Source of the DNA: an uncultured Actinomycetes bacterium
GTDB taxonomy: Bacteria > Actinomycetota > Actinomycetes > Nanopelagicales > Nanopelagicaceae
Assembly: GCA_903922325.1 (NCBI GenBank)
Contig: CAIXTG010000205.1
Location: 1-15,221 of the forward strand
Length of the DNA: 15,221 nt
Direction of reading: 5' to 3'
Both the position numbers and the translations under genes were made by a program. Shown here piece by piece: positions 7,394 through 13,967 of the stretch. The number at the start of each line of letters is the position of its first letter. Position 1 is the stretch's first letter. The notes below the pieces were generated by a model. The model had not been told where the DNA came from. It made no database searches and was given only the letters and a program-made list of their open reading frames with translations.

Positions 7394-7837
7394 TTAAAAG
7401 AGATTGATTCCGCCAAATTTGAACGGGATAGCTTGGTAGAAAGTCTTATCAGTAGCATTATGGTCATTTGTCACGTAAATAATGCACTTGGTATGTATGC
7501 AGTCGCCATCTTTAAAGTATTTATCTACCTTGATTGAAAGCTTTCCATTACCTTTCTTTGCACCCATCTTTTGATCTGCTGTCACATTTGAAACCCATAG
7601 CTTTGATGCTTTGGCAGGATTACATGCTGCTGGTTCAGTCTTGCCTTTATCAATTCCCATGCATTGAGAGATATAGATTCCATGTTCAGCAGGTAGTCCT
7701 GAAACTGTAATAGAAACTAACCCGGTCTTAGTTGAGATTTTGCTTGAATTCAAAACCTTCACTTTTGTATCAGCTTGGGCGGGTACTGTATTTAAGGCTA
7801 AAAATGCAACAATTACTGAGACAACTAACTTTTTCAC
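7394..7837 (-). CDS. Secreted neocarzinostatin-fold protein
   Basis: 147 residues. A signal peptide (MKKLVVSVIVAFLALNTVPAQA, cleaved near 22) is followed by a single beta-sandwich-type domain. Features of the neocarzinostatin family (PF00960): the VSITVSGLP...GIYISQC strand, a cysteine pair C59/C72, and a second pair C113/C118 with the family's 5-residue spacing. The ending NDHNATDKTFYQAIPFKF also matches. In antitumour producers these apoproteins carry enediyne chromophores, but no enediyne biosynthesis gene is in this window. Most relatives in environmental actinobacteria are uncharacterised secreted proteins, so ligand binding is only a possibility. The start is a GTG at 7837 with a GGAG ribosome site (7843-7846, 5-nt spacer), so it is translated from a leadered mRNA, unlike its neighbours. 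Confidence 0.78.
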   Translation of the reverse strand: MKKLVVSVIVAFLALNTVPAQADTKVKVLNSSKISTKTGLVSITVSGLPAEHGIYISQCMGIDKGKTEPAACNPAKASKLWVSNVTADQKMGAKKGNGKLSIKVDKYFKDGDCIHTKCIIYVTNDHNATDKTFYQAIPFKFGGINLF

Positions 7838-7842
7838 AATTT

Positions 7843-7846
7843 CTCC
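7843..7846 (-). promoter_or_regulatory. Ribosome binding site for the neocarzinostatin-fold gene
   Basis: GGAG on the - strand, 5 nt before the GTG at 7837; supports the non-ATG start. Confidence 0.6.
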
Positions 7847-7947
7847 GTTGTTTGATATCTAGTTGAGTAAAGATAAATCCCGCTCACTTCGCTCGCATCT
7901 TGAAAATAGTGAGATTCGCCTCAGAGATATCAGGTTTTTGAGATGAG

Positions 7948-7982
7948 TGAAGGGGCTGAAGCAATTAGCCCCAGCCCCTTCA
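7948..7982 (-). terminator. Strong GC-rich hairpin after the four-helix membrane protein gene
   Basis: An 11-bp perfect stem (TGAAGGGGCTG at 7948-7958 pairing with CAGCCCCTTCA at 7972-7982) with a 13-nt loop, 12 bases beyond the stop of the 7994-8356 gene. No T-run follows on the - strand, so it is an atypical intrinsic terminator or an mRNA 3'-end stabiliser. AGCCCC occurs twice in tandem (7967-7972, 7973-7978), allowing an alternative shorter stem with GGGGCT at 7952-7957. Confidence 0.6.
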
Positions 7983-7993
7983 GTCTTAATTTA

Positions 7994-8356
7994 TTACTTA
8001 CTCTTCAGTGCTTTCCAAGTTACTGGAATAAGTAGTGCTTGAACCACGATTGATGCCATGGTGAAAGTATTTGGCGCACCATCTGCGACGTAGCTAGTTA
8101 CTTGACCGATGGTCCAACCGATAAGTGTGATGAAAAGAAAAGTTAGGGCAGCATCTTGATGTTGCTTGTGCTTTAGTGAATAGAGCGCAAACAAAGCCAA
8201 CATTAATTCAGCAGCCATGAAGGCTCGCAAGTTGGACATGATCAAGATACTTAAACCATCTTCGCCTAGCGCTGTCTCGGGAGTAACTAAGCCAGCAAAA
8301 GCAGTTACAGTCCCAAGGATTCCCATAAAACCTACATAAAAAGTACGGAAATTCAT
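7994..8356 (-). CDS. Small four-helix membrane protein, DUF4345-like
   Basis: 120 residues with four predicted membrane helices (about 5-25, 38-60, 68-90, 96-116). The pattern fits the DUF4345 family: a proline at the end of helix 1 (GLVTPETAL), an LRAFMAAELMLALFALY second helix, and GWTIGQVTSYVADGAPN between helices 3 and 4. The family is of unknown function, and the assignment is from pattern only. The start ATG at 8356 has AGAGG (8366-8370) with a 9-nt spacer. It lies downstream of the dehydrogenase gene, with a hairpin between them, and is followed by its own strong hairpin. It is therefore probably a single-gene unit. Confidence 0.7.
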   Translation of the reverse strand: MNFRTFYVGFMGILGTVTAFAGLVTPETALGEDGLSILIMSNLRAFMAAELMLALFALYSLKHKQHQDAALTFLFITLIGWTIGQVTSYVADGAPNTFTMASIVVQALLIPVTWKALKSK

Positions 8357-8365
8357 TTAAACATA

Positions 8366-8370
8366 CCTCT
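8366..8370 (-). promoter_or_regulatory. Ribosome binding site for the four-helix membrane protein gene
   Basis: AGAGG on the - strand, 9 nt before the ATG at 8356. Confidence 0.45.
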
Positions 8371-8419
8371 TCCTATTAGATGTCAGAACAAGAGAAATGG
8401 TGACATTCGAGGTTGGATA

Positions 8420-8439
8420 GAAAGCGGAGACACGCTTTT
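8420..8439. terminator. Small hairpin between dehydrogenase and membrane protein genes
   Basis: AAAGCG / CGCTTT, a 6-bp stem extended by one wobble pair, with a 6-nt loop, 26 bases past the dehydrogenase stop. On the + strand a TTTTATTT run follows. On the - strand, the direction of the genes here, the T-run is missing. Weak candidate. Confidence 0.35.
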
Positions 8440-8464
8440 ATTTAAAATGAATTTAAAGTCGCGT

Positions 8465-9949
8465 TTAATCGTTTTGCGGGAAACCTAAGTTAATTCCACC
8501 ATGGCTTGGGTCTAGCCAGCGGCTGGTAATTACTTTGCCTCGTGTAAAGAAGTGAACACCTTCGGTGCCGTGCGCATGAGAGTCACCAAACAGCGAGTTC
8601 TTCCAACCTCCGAATGAGTAATAAGCCATGGGTACCGGGATCGGCACATTGATGCCAACCATGCCAACTTCAACTTCATTTTGGAATCTGCGAGCAGCGC
8701 CACCATCGTTAGTAAAGATGGCGGTGCCATTTCCGTACTCATGGCTGTTAACAAGTGCGAGCGCCTCATCGTAGGTGTTAACGCGCAAAATGCTTAACAC
8801 TGGACCGAAGATTTCATCGGTATAGACCGACATCTCAGGAGTTACGTTATCAAGCAGAGTTGGCCCAAGGAAGAAACCATCGCCGTCGACCTTTAGATCG
8901 CGGCCATCTACAACAACGGTTGCGCCAGCCTTTGCGCCCGCTTCGATATATGAAGCTACTTTGTCGCGATGAACTGCGCTAACTAGTGGGCCCATGTCAG
9001 AGCCTTGTGTGCCGTCGCCAGTTTTAATATTTGCCATACGAGATTTGATGCGAGCAACAAGTGCGCTAGCAATTGGTTCTACTGCGACAATTGCCGAAAT
9101 CGCCATGCAGCGTTCACCAGCTGACCCAAAGCCAGCATTAATCGCAGCATCTGCGGCAAGCTCTAAATCGGCATCAGGTAGAACAACCATGTGATTTTTT
9201 GCGCCACCCAGAGCTTGTACGCGCTTGCCAGATTTAGTTCCCGTTTCATAAACATAACGAGCGATTGGTGTTGAGCCAACAAATGAGACTGACTTAATTC
9301 CTTTATGTGTAAGCAGAGCGTCAACAACTTCTTTGTCGCCATGAACTACGTTAAAGACGCCATCGGGTAGTCCGGCATCTTTCCAAAGCTGGGCCATAAA
9401 CATCGCAGCACTTGGATCTTTTTCAGATGGCTTAACAACTACGGTATTGCCGCAAGCAATTGCCACTGGGAAAAACCACATTGGCACCATGGCCGGAAAA
9501 TTAAAGGGCGAAATAATTGCAACTGGGCCAACTGCTTGACGAATTGAATAAACATCAACGCCGGTTGAAACTTCTTCGGAAAATCCACCTTTTAAAAGGT
9601 GCGGAATTCCGCAAGCAAATTCAACAACTTCGAGGCCGCGCGTAACTTCACCAGCAGCATCGCTTAATACCTTGCCGTGCTCATCGGTAATCAGGGCGGC
9701 AATTTTTTCTTTGTTTTGAAGCACTAGCTCGCGGAAAGCAAATAAAACTTGGGTGCGCTTAGTCAATGAACTATGGCGCCATTCGGCAAAGGCGCTGGTT
9801 GCAGCAGCTACGGCAGTATCAACAGTTGCAGCGTTTCCAAATGCGACAGTCTTTGAGACTTTGCCAGTGGCTGGGTTATAGACATCGCCACTTCGCTCTG
9901 GTTTAGAAGTGTCTAAAGCGCCGTTGATCCAATGCGTAATCTGATTCAT
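8465..9949 (-). CDS. mmsA: CoA-acylating methylmalonate-semialdehyde dehydrogenase
   Basis: 494 residues, cytoplasmic. It oxidises malonate or methylmalonate semialdehyde with NAD+ and CoA to acetyl- or propionyl-CoA plus CO2. The ALDH fold is complete: ISPFNFPAMVPMWFFPVAIACGN, VVKPSEKDPS, the nucleotide-loop SFVGSTPIARYV, and catalytic Cys281 in GSAGERCMAIS. The GERCM context, and ALGGAKNH in place of the ELGG general-base motif of hydrolytic ALDHs, mark the CoA-dependent MmsA/IolA subfamily. The C-terminal FFTRGKVITSRW also fits. The longest reading begins at GTG 9955, but that codon lies in the 6-nt spacer between a TAGATT box and the ATG at 9949, so 9949 is chosen. It is divergent from a class III aminotransferase that could supply its semialdehyde; valine, beta-alanine or inositol breakdown are alternatives. 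Confidence 0.92.
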   Translation of the reverse strand: MNQITHWINGALDTSKPERSGDVYNPATGKVSKTVAFGNAATVDTAVAAATSAFAEWRHSSLTKRTQVLFAFRELVLQNKEKIAALITDEHGKVLSDAAGEVTRGLEVVEFACGIPHLLKGGFSEEVSTGVDVYSIRQAVGPVAIISPFNFPAMVPMWFFPVAIACGNTVVVKPSEKDPSAAMFMAQLWKDAGLPDGVFNVVHGDKEVVDALLTHKGIKSVSFVGSTPIARYVYETGTKSGKRVQALGGAKNHMVVLPDADLELAADAAINAGFGSAGERCMAISAIVAVEPIASALVARIKSRMANIKTGDGTQGSDMGPLVSAVHRDKVASYIEAGAKAGATVVVDGRDLKVDGDGFFLGPTLLDNVTPEMSVYTDEIFGPVLSILRVNTYDEALALVNSHEYGNGTAIFTNDGGAARRFQNEVEVGMVGINVPIPVPMAYYSFGGWKNSLFGDSHAHGTEGVHFFTRGKVITSRWLDPSHGGINLGFPQND

Positions 9950-9955
9950 ACCCAC

Positions 9956-9961
9956 AATCTA
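9956..9961 (-). promoter_or_regulatory. -10 box of a leaderless promoter (mmsA)
   Basis: TAGATT on the - strand, 6 nt before the ATG at 9949. The same hexamer and spacing occur at the DUF1801-HhH gene. Confidence 0.55.
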
Positions 9962-9972
9962 CTTGAGAGCAT

Positions 9973-9978
9973 TAAGAT
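9973..9978 (+). promoter_or_regulatory. Possible -10 box for the aminotransferase gene
   Basis: TAAGAT, giving a leader of about 25 nt that carries the ribosome site. No clear -35. It lies back to back with the mmsA promoter in the 60-bp divergent gap. Confidence 0.35.
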
Positions 9979-9995
9979 GGCGCTACCTACTAGCT

Positions 9996-10001
9996 AAAAG
10001 G
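9996..10001 (+). promoter_or_regulatory. Ribosome binding site for the aminotransferase gene
   Basis: AAAAGG with an 8-nt spacer before the ATG at 10010. Confidence 0.5.
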
Positions 10002-10009
10002 CCAAAGTA

Positions 10010-11362
10010 ATGACGACTCCGATTAATGATCCTGATAAGCAAGCCGCAGTAAGTGCAGCAGACCGCAAATATGTCTTTCATTCCTGGTCAGCCCAAGGCG
10101 CAATCAGCCCGATGCCTATTGCAAGTGGTTCAGGTTCAAGGTTTTGGGATCATGCCGGCAAGGTTTATTTAGATTTTTCATCTCAATTAGTCTTTACAAA
10201 TATCGGCCATCAACACCCAAAAGTCATTAAGGCGATTCAAGAGCAAGCCGAAGTTTTAACTACTATCGCGCCACAACATGCCAACGATGCTCGTAACGAA
10301 GCTGCCCAGCGCATAGTTGAACTAGCTGGATCAAACTTTGCCAAAGTCTTCTTTACTAATGCTGGCGCCGATGCGATTGAAAATGCAATTCGCATGGCAC
10401 GTATGCACACACATAAGCACAAAGTGCTTTCGACCTATCGTTCGTATCACGGCAACACAGGTGCTGCGATAAATGCGACAGGCGATCCACGTAGATTCCC
10501 AAATGACTTTGCATTTGGTCACGTGCACTTTTGGGGACCATATCTTTACCGCACCGCTTTCTGGGCCAAAGATGAAGCTGAAGAGTGCAAGCGCGCATTA
10601 GAGCATCTAGAGCAAACCATTATCTTTGAAGGTCCAAACACCATCGCCGCTGTATTACTTGAGTCAGTGCCTGGCACCGCAGGTGTATTAATGCCACCTA
10701 AGGGTTATCTCGAAGGTGTTCGTGCGCTTTGCGATAAATACAATATTTTGTGGATCGCCGATGAAGTTATGTCCGGCTTTGGCCGCACCGGTAAATGGTT
10801 TGCCTACCAACACAGCCAAGTTGTGCCAGATTTAATTACCTTTGCTAAAGGCGTCACTTCAGGTTATATCCAACTCGGCGGCATTGTTATTAGCGAGCCA
10901 GTTTCAAAAACATTTGATGAGAAAGTATTTGCTGGCGGCCTGACCTATATGGGCCACCCATTGGCATGCGCAACTGCAGTTGCAACTATCGATGTCATGA
11001 AAGAAGAAAAGATGTTAGAAAACGCCACCATGATTGGCGAAACTGTATTGGGGCCAGGGTTACGTGAATTAGCTAAGAAACATAAGGTAATTGGCGATAT
11101 TCGTGGCGCTGGTGTCTTCTGGGGCGTTGATCTTGTAAGTGATCGAGCAACTCACGAACCGCTTGCGCCATATGGTGCTTCGAGTGCGGCCATGAATGAG
11201 TTAGTCGCAGCCTGTAAGAAGAATGGCTTGATGCCATTTAACAACTTCAACCGAATTCATTTATGCCCACCATGCAATATCTCAGTTGAAGACGCAAAGT
11301 TAGGGCTTGAGATTTTGGATCAGTCACTAACTGAGATCGCTAAGTACTACACCGGCGCTTAG
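10010..11362 (+). CDS. Class III PLP-dependent aminotransferase (taurine/omega-amino-acid type)
   Basis: 450 residues, cytoplasmic fold type I enzyme. The PLP-binding lysine is K280 in FAKGVTSGY. D251 in WIADEVMSGFGRTG contacts the pyridine nitrogen. YRSYHGNTGAA and GGLTYMGHPLACA are further class III signatures. The opening HSWSAQG...WDHAGKVYLDFSSQLVFTNIGHQHPKV and the PPCNISVEDAKLGLEILD ending match the group annotated as 'aspartate aminotransferase family' or taurine-2-oxoglutarate transaminase in Streptomyces relatives. It would transfer the amino group of taurine, beta-alanine or a similar omega-amine to a 2-oxo acid, leaving a semialdehyde. Head-to-head placement with a CoA-acylating semialdehyde dehydrogenase favours a beta-alanine or beta-aminoisobutyrate-like substrate; this is inference. 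Length is normal and all key residues are present. Confidence 0.88.
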   Translation: MTTPINDPDKQAAVSAADRKYVFHSWSAQGAISPMPIASGSGSRFWDHAGKVYLDFSSQLVFTNIGHQHPKVIKAIQEQAEVLTTIAPQHANDARNEAAQRIVELAGSNFAKVFFTNAGADAIENAIRMARMHTHKHKVLSTYRSYHGNTGAAINATGDPRRFPNDFAFGHVHFWGPYLYRTAFWAKDEAEECKRALEHLEQTIIFEGPNTIAAVLLESVPGTAGVLMPPKGYLEGVRALCDKYNILWIADEVMSGFGRTGKWFAYQHSQVVPDLITFAKGVTSGYIQLGGIVISEPVSKTFDEKVFAGGLTYMGHPLACATAVATIDVMKEEKMLENATMIGETVLGPGLRELAKKHKVIGDIRGAGVFWGVDLVSDRATHEPLAPYGASSAAMNELVAACKKNGLMPFNNFNRIHLCPPCNISVEDAKLGLEILDQSLTEIAKYYTGA

Positions 11363-11639
11363 GTAGATAACCTTAGTGAGCCAATTCCTCCTATGAGTGG
11401 CCTTGGAAAACCAACATCAGGACTTTCTCCTAAATAAGCGTTACATTCAATTAAGTTTTCCTAGCAAGTAATTGGCTAACTCGCGAGCGAAACAAGAGTC
11501 AACTTTGTCTTGTAGGTATTTAAAATCCATAAGAAAAGATTTGACGACTAAATTGTCAACTAAAGAATGGGATAAAAGACCGAAGGAAAAAAGATACCTG
11601 GATATAAAGAAGTATCACTATGTTGATATTTCAAATATT
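11363..11639. other. 277-bp AT-rich gene-free gap with small repeats
   Basis: No gene is convincing here. It lies between the 3' ends of the aminotransferase (+) and the DUF1801-HhH gene (-), so it should hold terminators, but none with a strong stem and T-run is seen. Elements noted: an 8-bp palindrome CTCGCGAG (11480-11487); an inverted repeat ACAAGA (11492-11497) / TCTTGT (11508-11513); the 7-mer GTCAACT twice (11498-11504, 11555-11561), with its core inverted as TTGAC at 11541-11545; and a TAACCT box at 11368-11373. A 14-codon ORF (11393-11437) has no ribosome site. Confidence 0.5.
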
Positions 11640-12236
11640 TCAGGATAGAACTGGCTTAAATTCTATCTTCAGTCTTCTCATTTCACCTTTGATAAGGTTT
11701 GCTGCCCTGGGGCCAATCCCATGAATCTCTTGAAACTTTGATTCACTAATTTTCTCTAAGTCTTCTAACTTATACAGTTTTGCATCTACCAGGCCGCGGC
11801 GAGCCGGCGCTGCGATTCCTAGGTCTCGCCAGTAACTGTCATGTTTTTCATACTTTGTAAGATCTACTTTGCCCTGCCTAACGGGGCACTGAGAAATGCG
11901 TGCTCTGATCAACTTTGCCATTAAAGCCTTAGACAAGGGTTTATCAACTGGAACGTGGAGCGCACTCTTTGTGGCTGAAAACTTCGCGAGTTCTTTCTCA
12001 AAGAGATGAAGCACCGATCCGCTAAATGGGTAATACCCGACATGCTTCTTATTGGCTAATAATCCCGCAACAATATTGCCGTCAACTTTGAAAGCAGGCA
12101 TCCCATAACTGACTATTTCCTCTGCATTGGGAACGATCTGAAGAATTCGCTCGCGCATTTCTAACATCGTTGCTTGATGGGGCTGCGGAGCAGTTAAGTA
12201 ATGCTCTCTTACAACTGCGGGGATGCGTTTACTCAC
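11640..12236 (-). CDS. DUF1801-domain protein with C-terminal helix-hairpin-helix
   Basis: 198 residues, cytoplasmic. Residues about 15-115 fit DUF1801 (YdhG-like, loosely called 'iron chaperone'): MLEMRERILQIVPNAEEIVSYGMPAFK, then a GYYPFSGSVLHLF strand-helix unit and SALHVPVDKPLSKALMAKLI. Residues about 143-198 form a second unit: APARRGLVDAKLYKLEDLEKIS, then HGIGPRAANLI (from 172). This is a helix-hairpin-helix resembling the RNA polymerase alpha C-terminal fold, a likely nucleic-acid contact. Function of the fusion is unknown to me. The longest frame starts at TTG 12242. I prefer the GTG at 12236, because TAGATT stands exactly 6 nt upstream and the TTG would lie inside that spacer. The preceding gene ends 23 bp away. 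Confidence 0.8.
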   Translation of the reverse strand: MSKRIPAVVREHYLTAPQPHQATMLEMRERILQIVPNAEEIVSYGMPAFKVDGNIVAGLLANKKHVGYYPFSGSVLHLFEKELAKFSATKSALHVPVDKPLSKALMAKLIRARISQCPVRQGKVDLTKYEKHDSYWRDLGIAAPARRGLVDAKLYKLEDLEKISESKFQEIHGIGPRAANLIKGEMRRLKIEFKPVLS

Positions 12237-12242
12237 ATACAA

Positions 12243-12248
12243 AATCTA
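12243..12248 (-). promoter_or_regulatory. -10 box of a leaderless promoter (DUF1801-HhH gene)
   Basis: TAGATT on the - strand, 6 nt before the GTG at 12236; decides the start over the TTG at 12242. Confidence 0.5.
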
Positions 12249-12259
12249 CTATTCCAAGA

Positions 12260-12739
12260 TCACTTTTTCTTATAGCCAGCAGGGCATTTAGGCTTTAGCG
12301 CCATAACTTTTTTCACGGTCTTGCCTTTTACGCAAGTAATTGTCTTGCTCTTGGAAATCTCTTTTTCAAGCAGATACATTGTGTTCTCAAACTCGCCGAG
12401 CTCTTCATCTGCATAACTAACAAAAACCTCAATGCCTTCGGTATTGCTTGCTAAACCATTTTCAAGAAAAGCTCTTACCCCTTGAAAATCTTTCAGAATA
12501 TCTTTGAAGGCGCCTTTCATTGAAGCGTTATATGTGATTTTTGATTGGATGACCATGAGGCGTTTATATTGAGTATCGAACATCGGGTCATACTTCATGT
12601 GAAATTTGAGCACCTGCTCGGCCCGAGTAAGGGTGGCTGACGGCGATGGCGATGGCGAAGCATCCTCTGCAATAGATGGGCTAATTCCACCCAGTAAAAG
12701 TAGAGATGTCAGTAAAGCTAGAGCTGGCTTATTTCTCAT
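12260..12739 (-). CDS. Small secreted protein with Cys/Lys-rich C-terminal tail
   Basis: 159 residues. A signal peptide (MRNKPALALLTSLLLLGG..., cleavage near SIA at 24) is followed by a PSPSPSA low-complexity linker (about 28-35). Then comes a mostly helical, charged middle (AEQVLKFHMKYDPMFDTQYKRLMVIQ ... FENTMYLLEKEIS) with coiled-coil character. It closes with a distinctive tail, TITCVKGKTVKKVMALKPKCPAGYKKK, with two cysteines and many lysines. I recall similar tails on many exported proteins of freshwater actinobacteria, where the tail behaves like a shared C-terminal module; its purpose is unknown to me. No enzyme motif is seen. It is co-directional with the serine protease upstream, separated by 102 bp containing a hairpin, and it has its own TAGCCT -10-like box. 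Confidence 0.75.
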   Translation of the reverse strand: MRNKPALALLTSLLLLGGISPSIAEDASPSPSPSATLTRAEQVLKFHMKYDPMFDTQYKRLMVIQSKITYNASMKGAFKDILKDFQGVRAFLENGLASNTEGIEVFVSYADEELGEFENTMYLLEKEISKSKTITCVKGKTVKKVMALKPKCPAGYKKK

Positions 12740-12745
12740 GCCTTA

Positions 12746-12751
12746 AGGCTA
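12746..12751 (-). promoter_or_regulatory. -10 box of a leaderless promoter (small secreted protein)
   Basis: TAGCCT on the - strand, 6 nt before the ATG at 12739. Confidence 0.5.
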
Positions 12752-12790
12752 CTTCGTGCCCTGAAACAGTTAACTGGTTTCGGCGAAGTA
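12750..12790. repeat. 41-nt imperfect hairpin between the protease and small secreted protein genes
   Basis: An outer 7-bp stem TACTTCG / CGAAGTA (12750-12756, 12784-12790) and an inner GAAAC / GTTTC stem surround the palindrome AGTTAACT. It lies after the serine protease stop and just upstream of the next -10 box. It may be a terminator without a T-run, or an operator. Confidence 0.5.
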
Positions 12791-12841
12791 TGAGTGGTGA
12801 CTCTTGTGGTTTACCTAACTTTCCTAACTTTATGTGAATAA

Positions 12842-13831
12842 CTAAGCAATCGGCCAGGTTAGGGCAGAATTAAATGCGGCCAAAGTATTGGTGTTGAACA
12901 TTGGTCCGTACATTGAATTCTTGTCAGTTGAATATTTATAAGAATTTACAGAGGACAGAACTGGGTTCGTAGTAAAAGTGTTGAACCAAGGTCCACCTGA
13001 AGCGCCGCCAGTCATATTGCAGCCAAGCTTCCAAGTTGAATTACCCGAATTTATATCTGTAGCGGTAGCTCCATTGCAATAAACCAAATCATTTCCCGCA
13101 TAAGGCGATGCTTGGGGGTATCCAAATGCATAAGACTTCCAACCCTTAACAAGAGTTGAAGTAGATAACTGATATGAACCGACCGTTGCATCGAGTTGTG
13201 CGTTGAAGTTCTTGCCACCTGGAGCCATGACGGCAAAGCCCCAATCGTTATTGGTTGCAGTGGTCGTAAATGCGGTTTGTGAAGTAAATCCTGGGCTTGC
13301 GACTAACTTAATTGCGCTCCAGCATCCATAGGCAGTATTTGCACATGAATATGTTGGCTTTGTATCAAAGGCTGGAATAAATATGAAGTTTGTAACGTAA
13401 GAACTAGTTGCATTATCAAATACACAATGTCCAGCCGTTAAAACTATTGAGCGAGAAGTATCTGGATCCGTGACAACCGCGCCAGCGCACACATAGGCAT
13501 TAATTCCTACCATGAAATAAACTTTGCCGGTTGCCGCAAGCACTTTTCCGCCATTATTCCAAGAGCTGCCGATGTTGCTTGCTACCGGCTTACTTGAGGT
13601 TGCTGTTGAGCGTGTGCTAGAAATCAATTTTCCGACAGTCGCACCTGCATCAAATTGGAAATCACGAGACTTTGCGTTGCTAATTCGGCTTTCATCCCAG
13701 AAGTTGATTTCTTTCTCAGTGTCTTTTGCTGAGCGAGATTTAGATTCATCTGCATTTGCAGAAGTTAATGCTGCCGTAGCTAGCGAAAGAGCTAGAAGAG
13801 CGGTCAGAAAAAGCGAACGATTAGATTTCAT
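12842..13831 (-). CDS. Secreted trypsin-like serine protease
   Basis: 329 residues. A signal peptide (MKSNRSLFLTALLALSLATA..., cleaved after SANA near 27) is followed by a pro-like hydrophilic stretch to about residue 90 and then a chymotrypsin-fold protease domain. The catalytic triad is intact: H135 in TAGHC, D196 in NNDWGFAVM, and S278 in GGASGGPW. Cysteines pair plausibly (CAGAVV...TAGHC; YCNG...LGCNMTGG). The GASGGPW serine context resembles glutamyl endopeptidase/V8-like and other S1 family secreted enzymes; specificity cannot be read. It acts outside the cell, probably supplying peptides. The ATG at 13831 has a TAACCT box 6 nt upstream. It is divergent from another secreted protease gene, with 136 bp between the two start codons. 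Confidence 0.88.
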   Translation of the reverse strand: MKSNRSLFLTALLALSLATAALTSANADESKSRSAKDTEKEINFWDESRISNAKSRDFQFDAGATVGKLISSTRSTATSSKPVASNIGSSWNNGGKVLAATGKVYFMVGINAYVCAGAVVTDPDTSRSIVLTAGHCVFDNATSSYVTNFIFIPAFDTKPTYSCANTAYGCWSAIKLVASPGFTSQTAFTTTATNNDWGFAVMAPGGKNFNAQLDATVGSYQLSTSTLVKGWKSYAFGYPQASPYAGNDLVYCNGATATDINSGNSTWKLGCNMTGGASGGPWFNTFTTNPVLSSVNSYKYSTDKNSMYGPMFNTNTLAAFNSALTWPIA

Positions 13832-13837
13832 TGTGAG

Positions 13838-13843
13838 AGGTTA
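13838..13843 (-). promoter_or_regulatory. -10 box of a leaderless promoter (serine protease)
   Basis: TAACCT on the - strand, 6 nt before the ATG at 13831. Confidence 0.5.
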
Positions 13844-13866
13844 ATGCGAGAATTTTAATCAACCAA

Positions 13867-13888
13867 GGAGGGAAAGGGGTAACCCTCC
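13867..13888. repeat. Inverted repeat in the divergent protease intergenic region
   Basis: GGAGGG and CCCTCC are separated by 10 nt, between the promoters of the two divergent protease genes, with a GGGTAACCC-like core nearby. It is placed where a shared operator could sit; function is inferred. Confidence 0.35.
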
Positions 13889-13955
13889 ATTTTGTGCCGA
13901 TAATTATTCATATTTTCTTAGGTCTTTACCCAGATACTTTTTTACATCTTAGGCG

Positions 13956-13961
13956 TATATT
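13956..13961 (+). promoter_or_regulatory. -10 box of a leaderless promoter (M6-like protease)
   Basis: TATATT, 6 nt before the GTG at 13968. It is the closest match to TATAAT among the TANNNT boxes here. Confidence 0.55.
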
Positions 13962-13967
13962 TAAAAT

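Noticed and set aside
7394..7837. Part of an antibiotic (enediyne) resistance or biosynthesis cluster
   Set aside because: Only the apoprotein-like fold is present; no polyketide synthase, tailoring or export gene lies in the window.
11393..11437. A 14-codon ORF (MSGLGKPTSGLSPK) after the aminotransferase, about 20 nt past a TAACCT box
   Set aside because: It has no ribosome site, the start is not at the 6-nt leaderless spacing, and nothing else supports translation.
11541..11570. TTGACG as a -35 element of a + strand promoter in the convergent gap
   Set aside because: No -10 box is found at 16-18 bp, and no gene follows on that strand.
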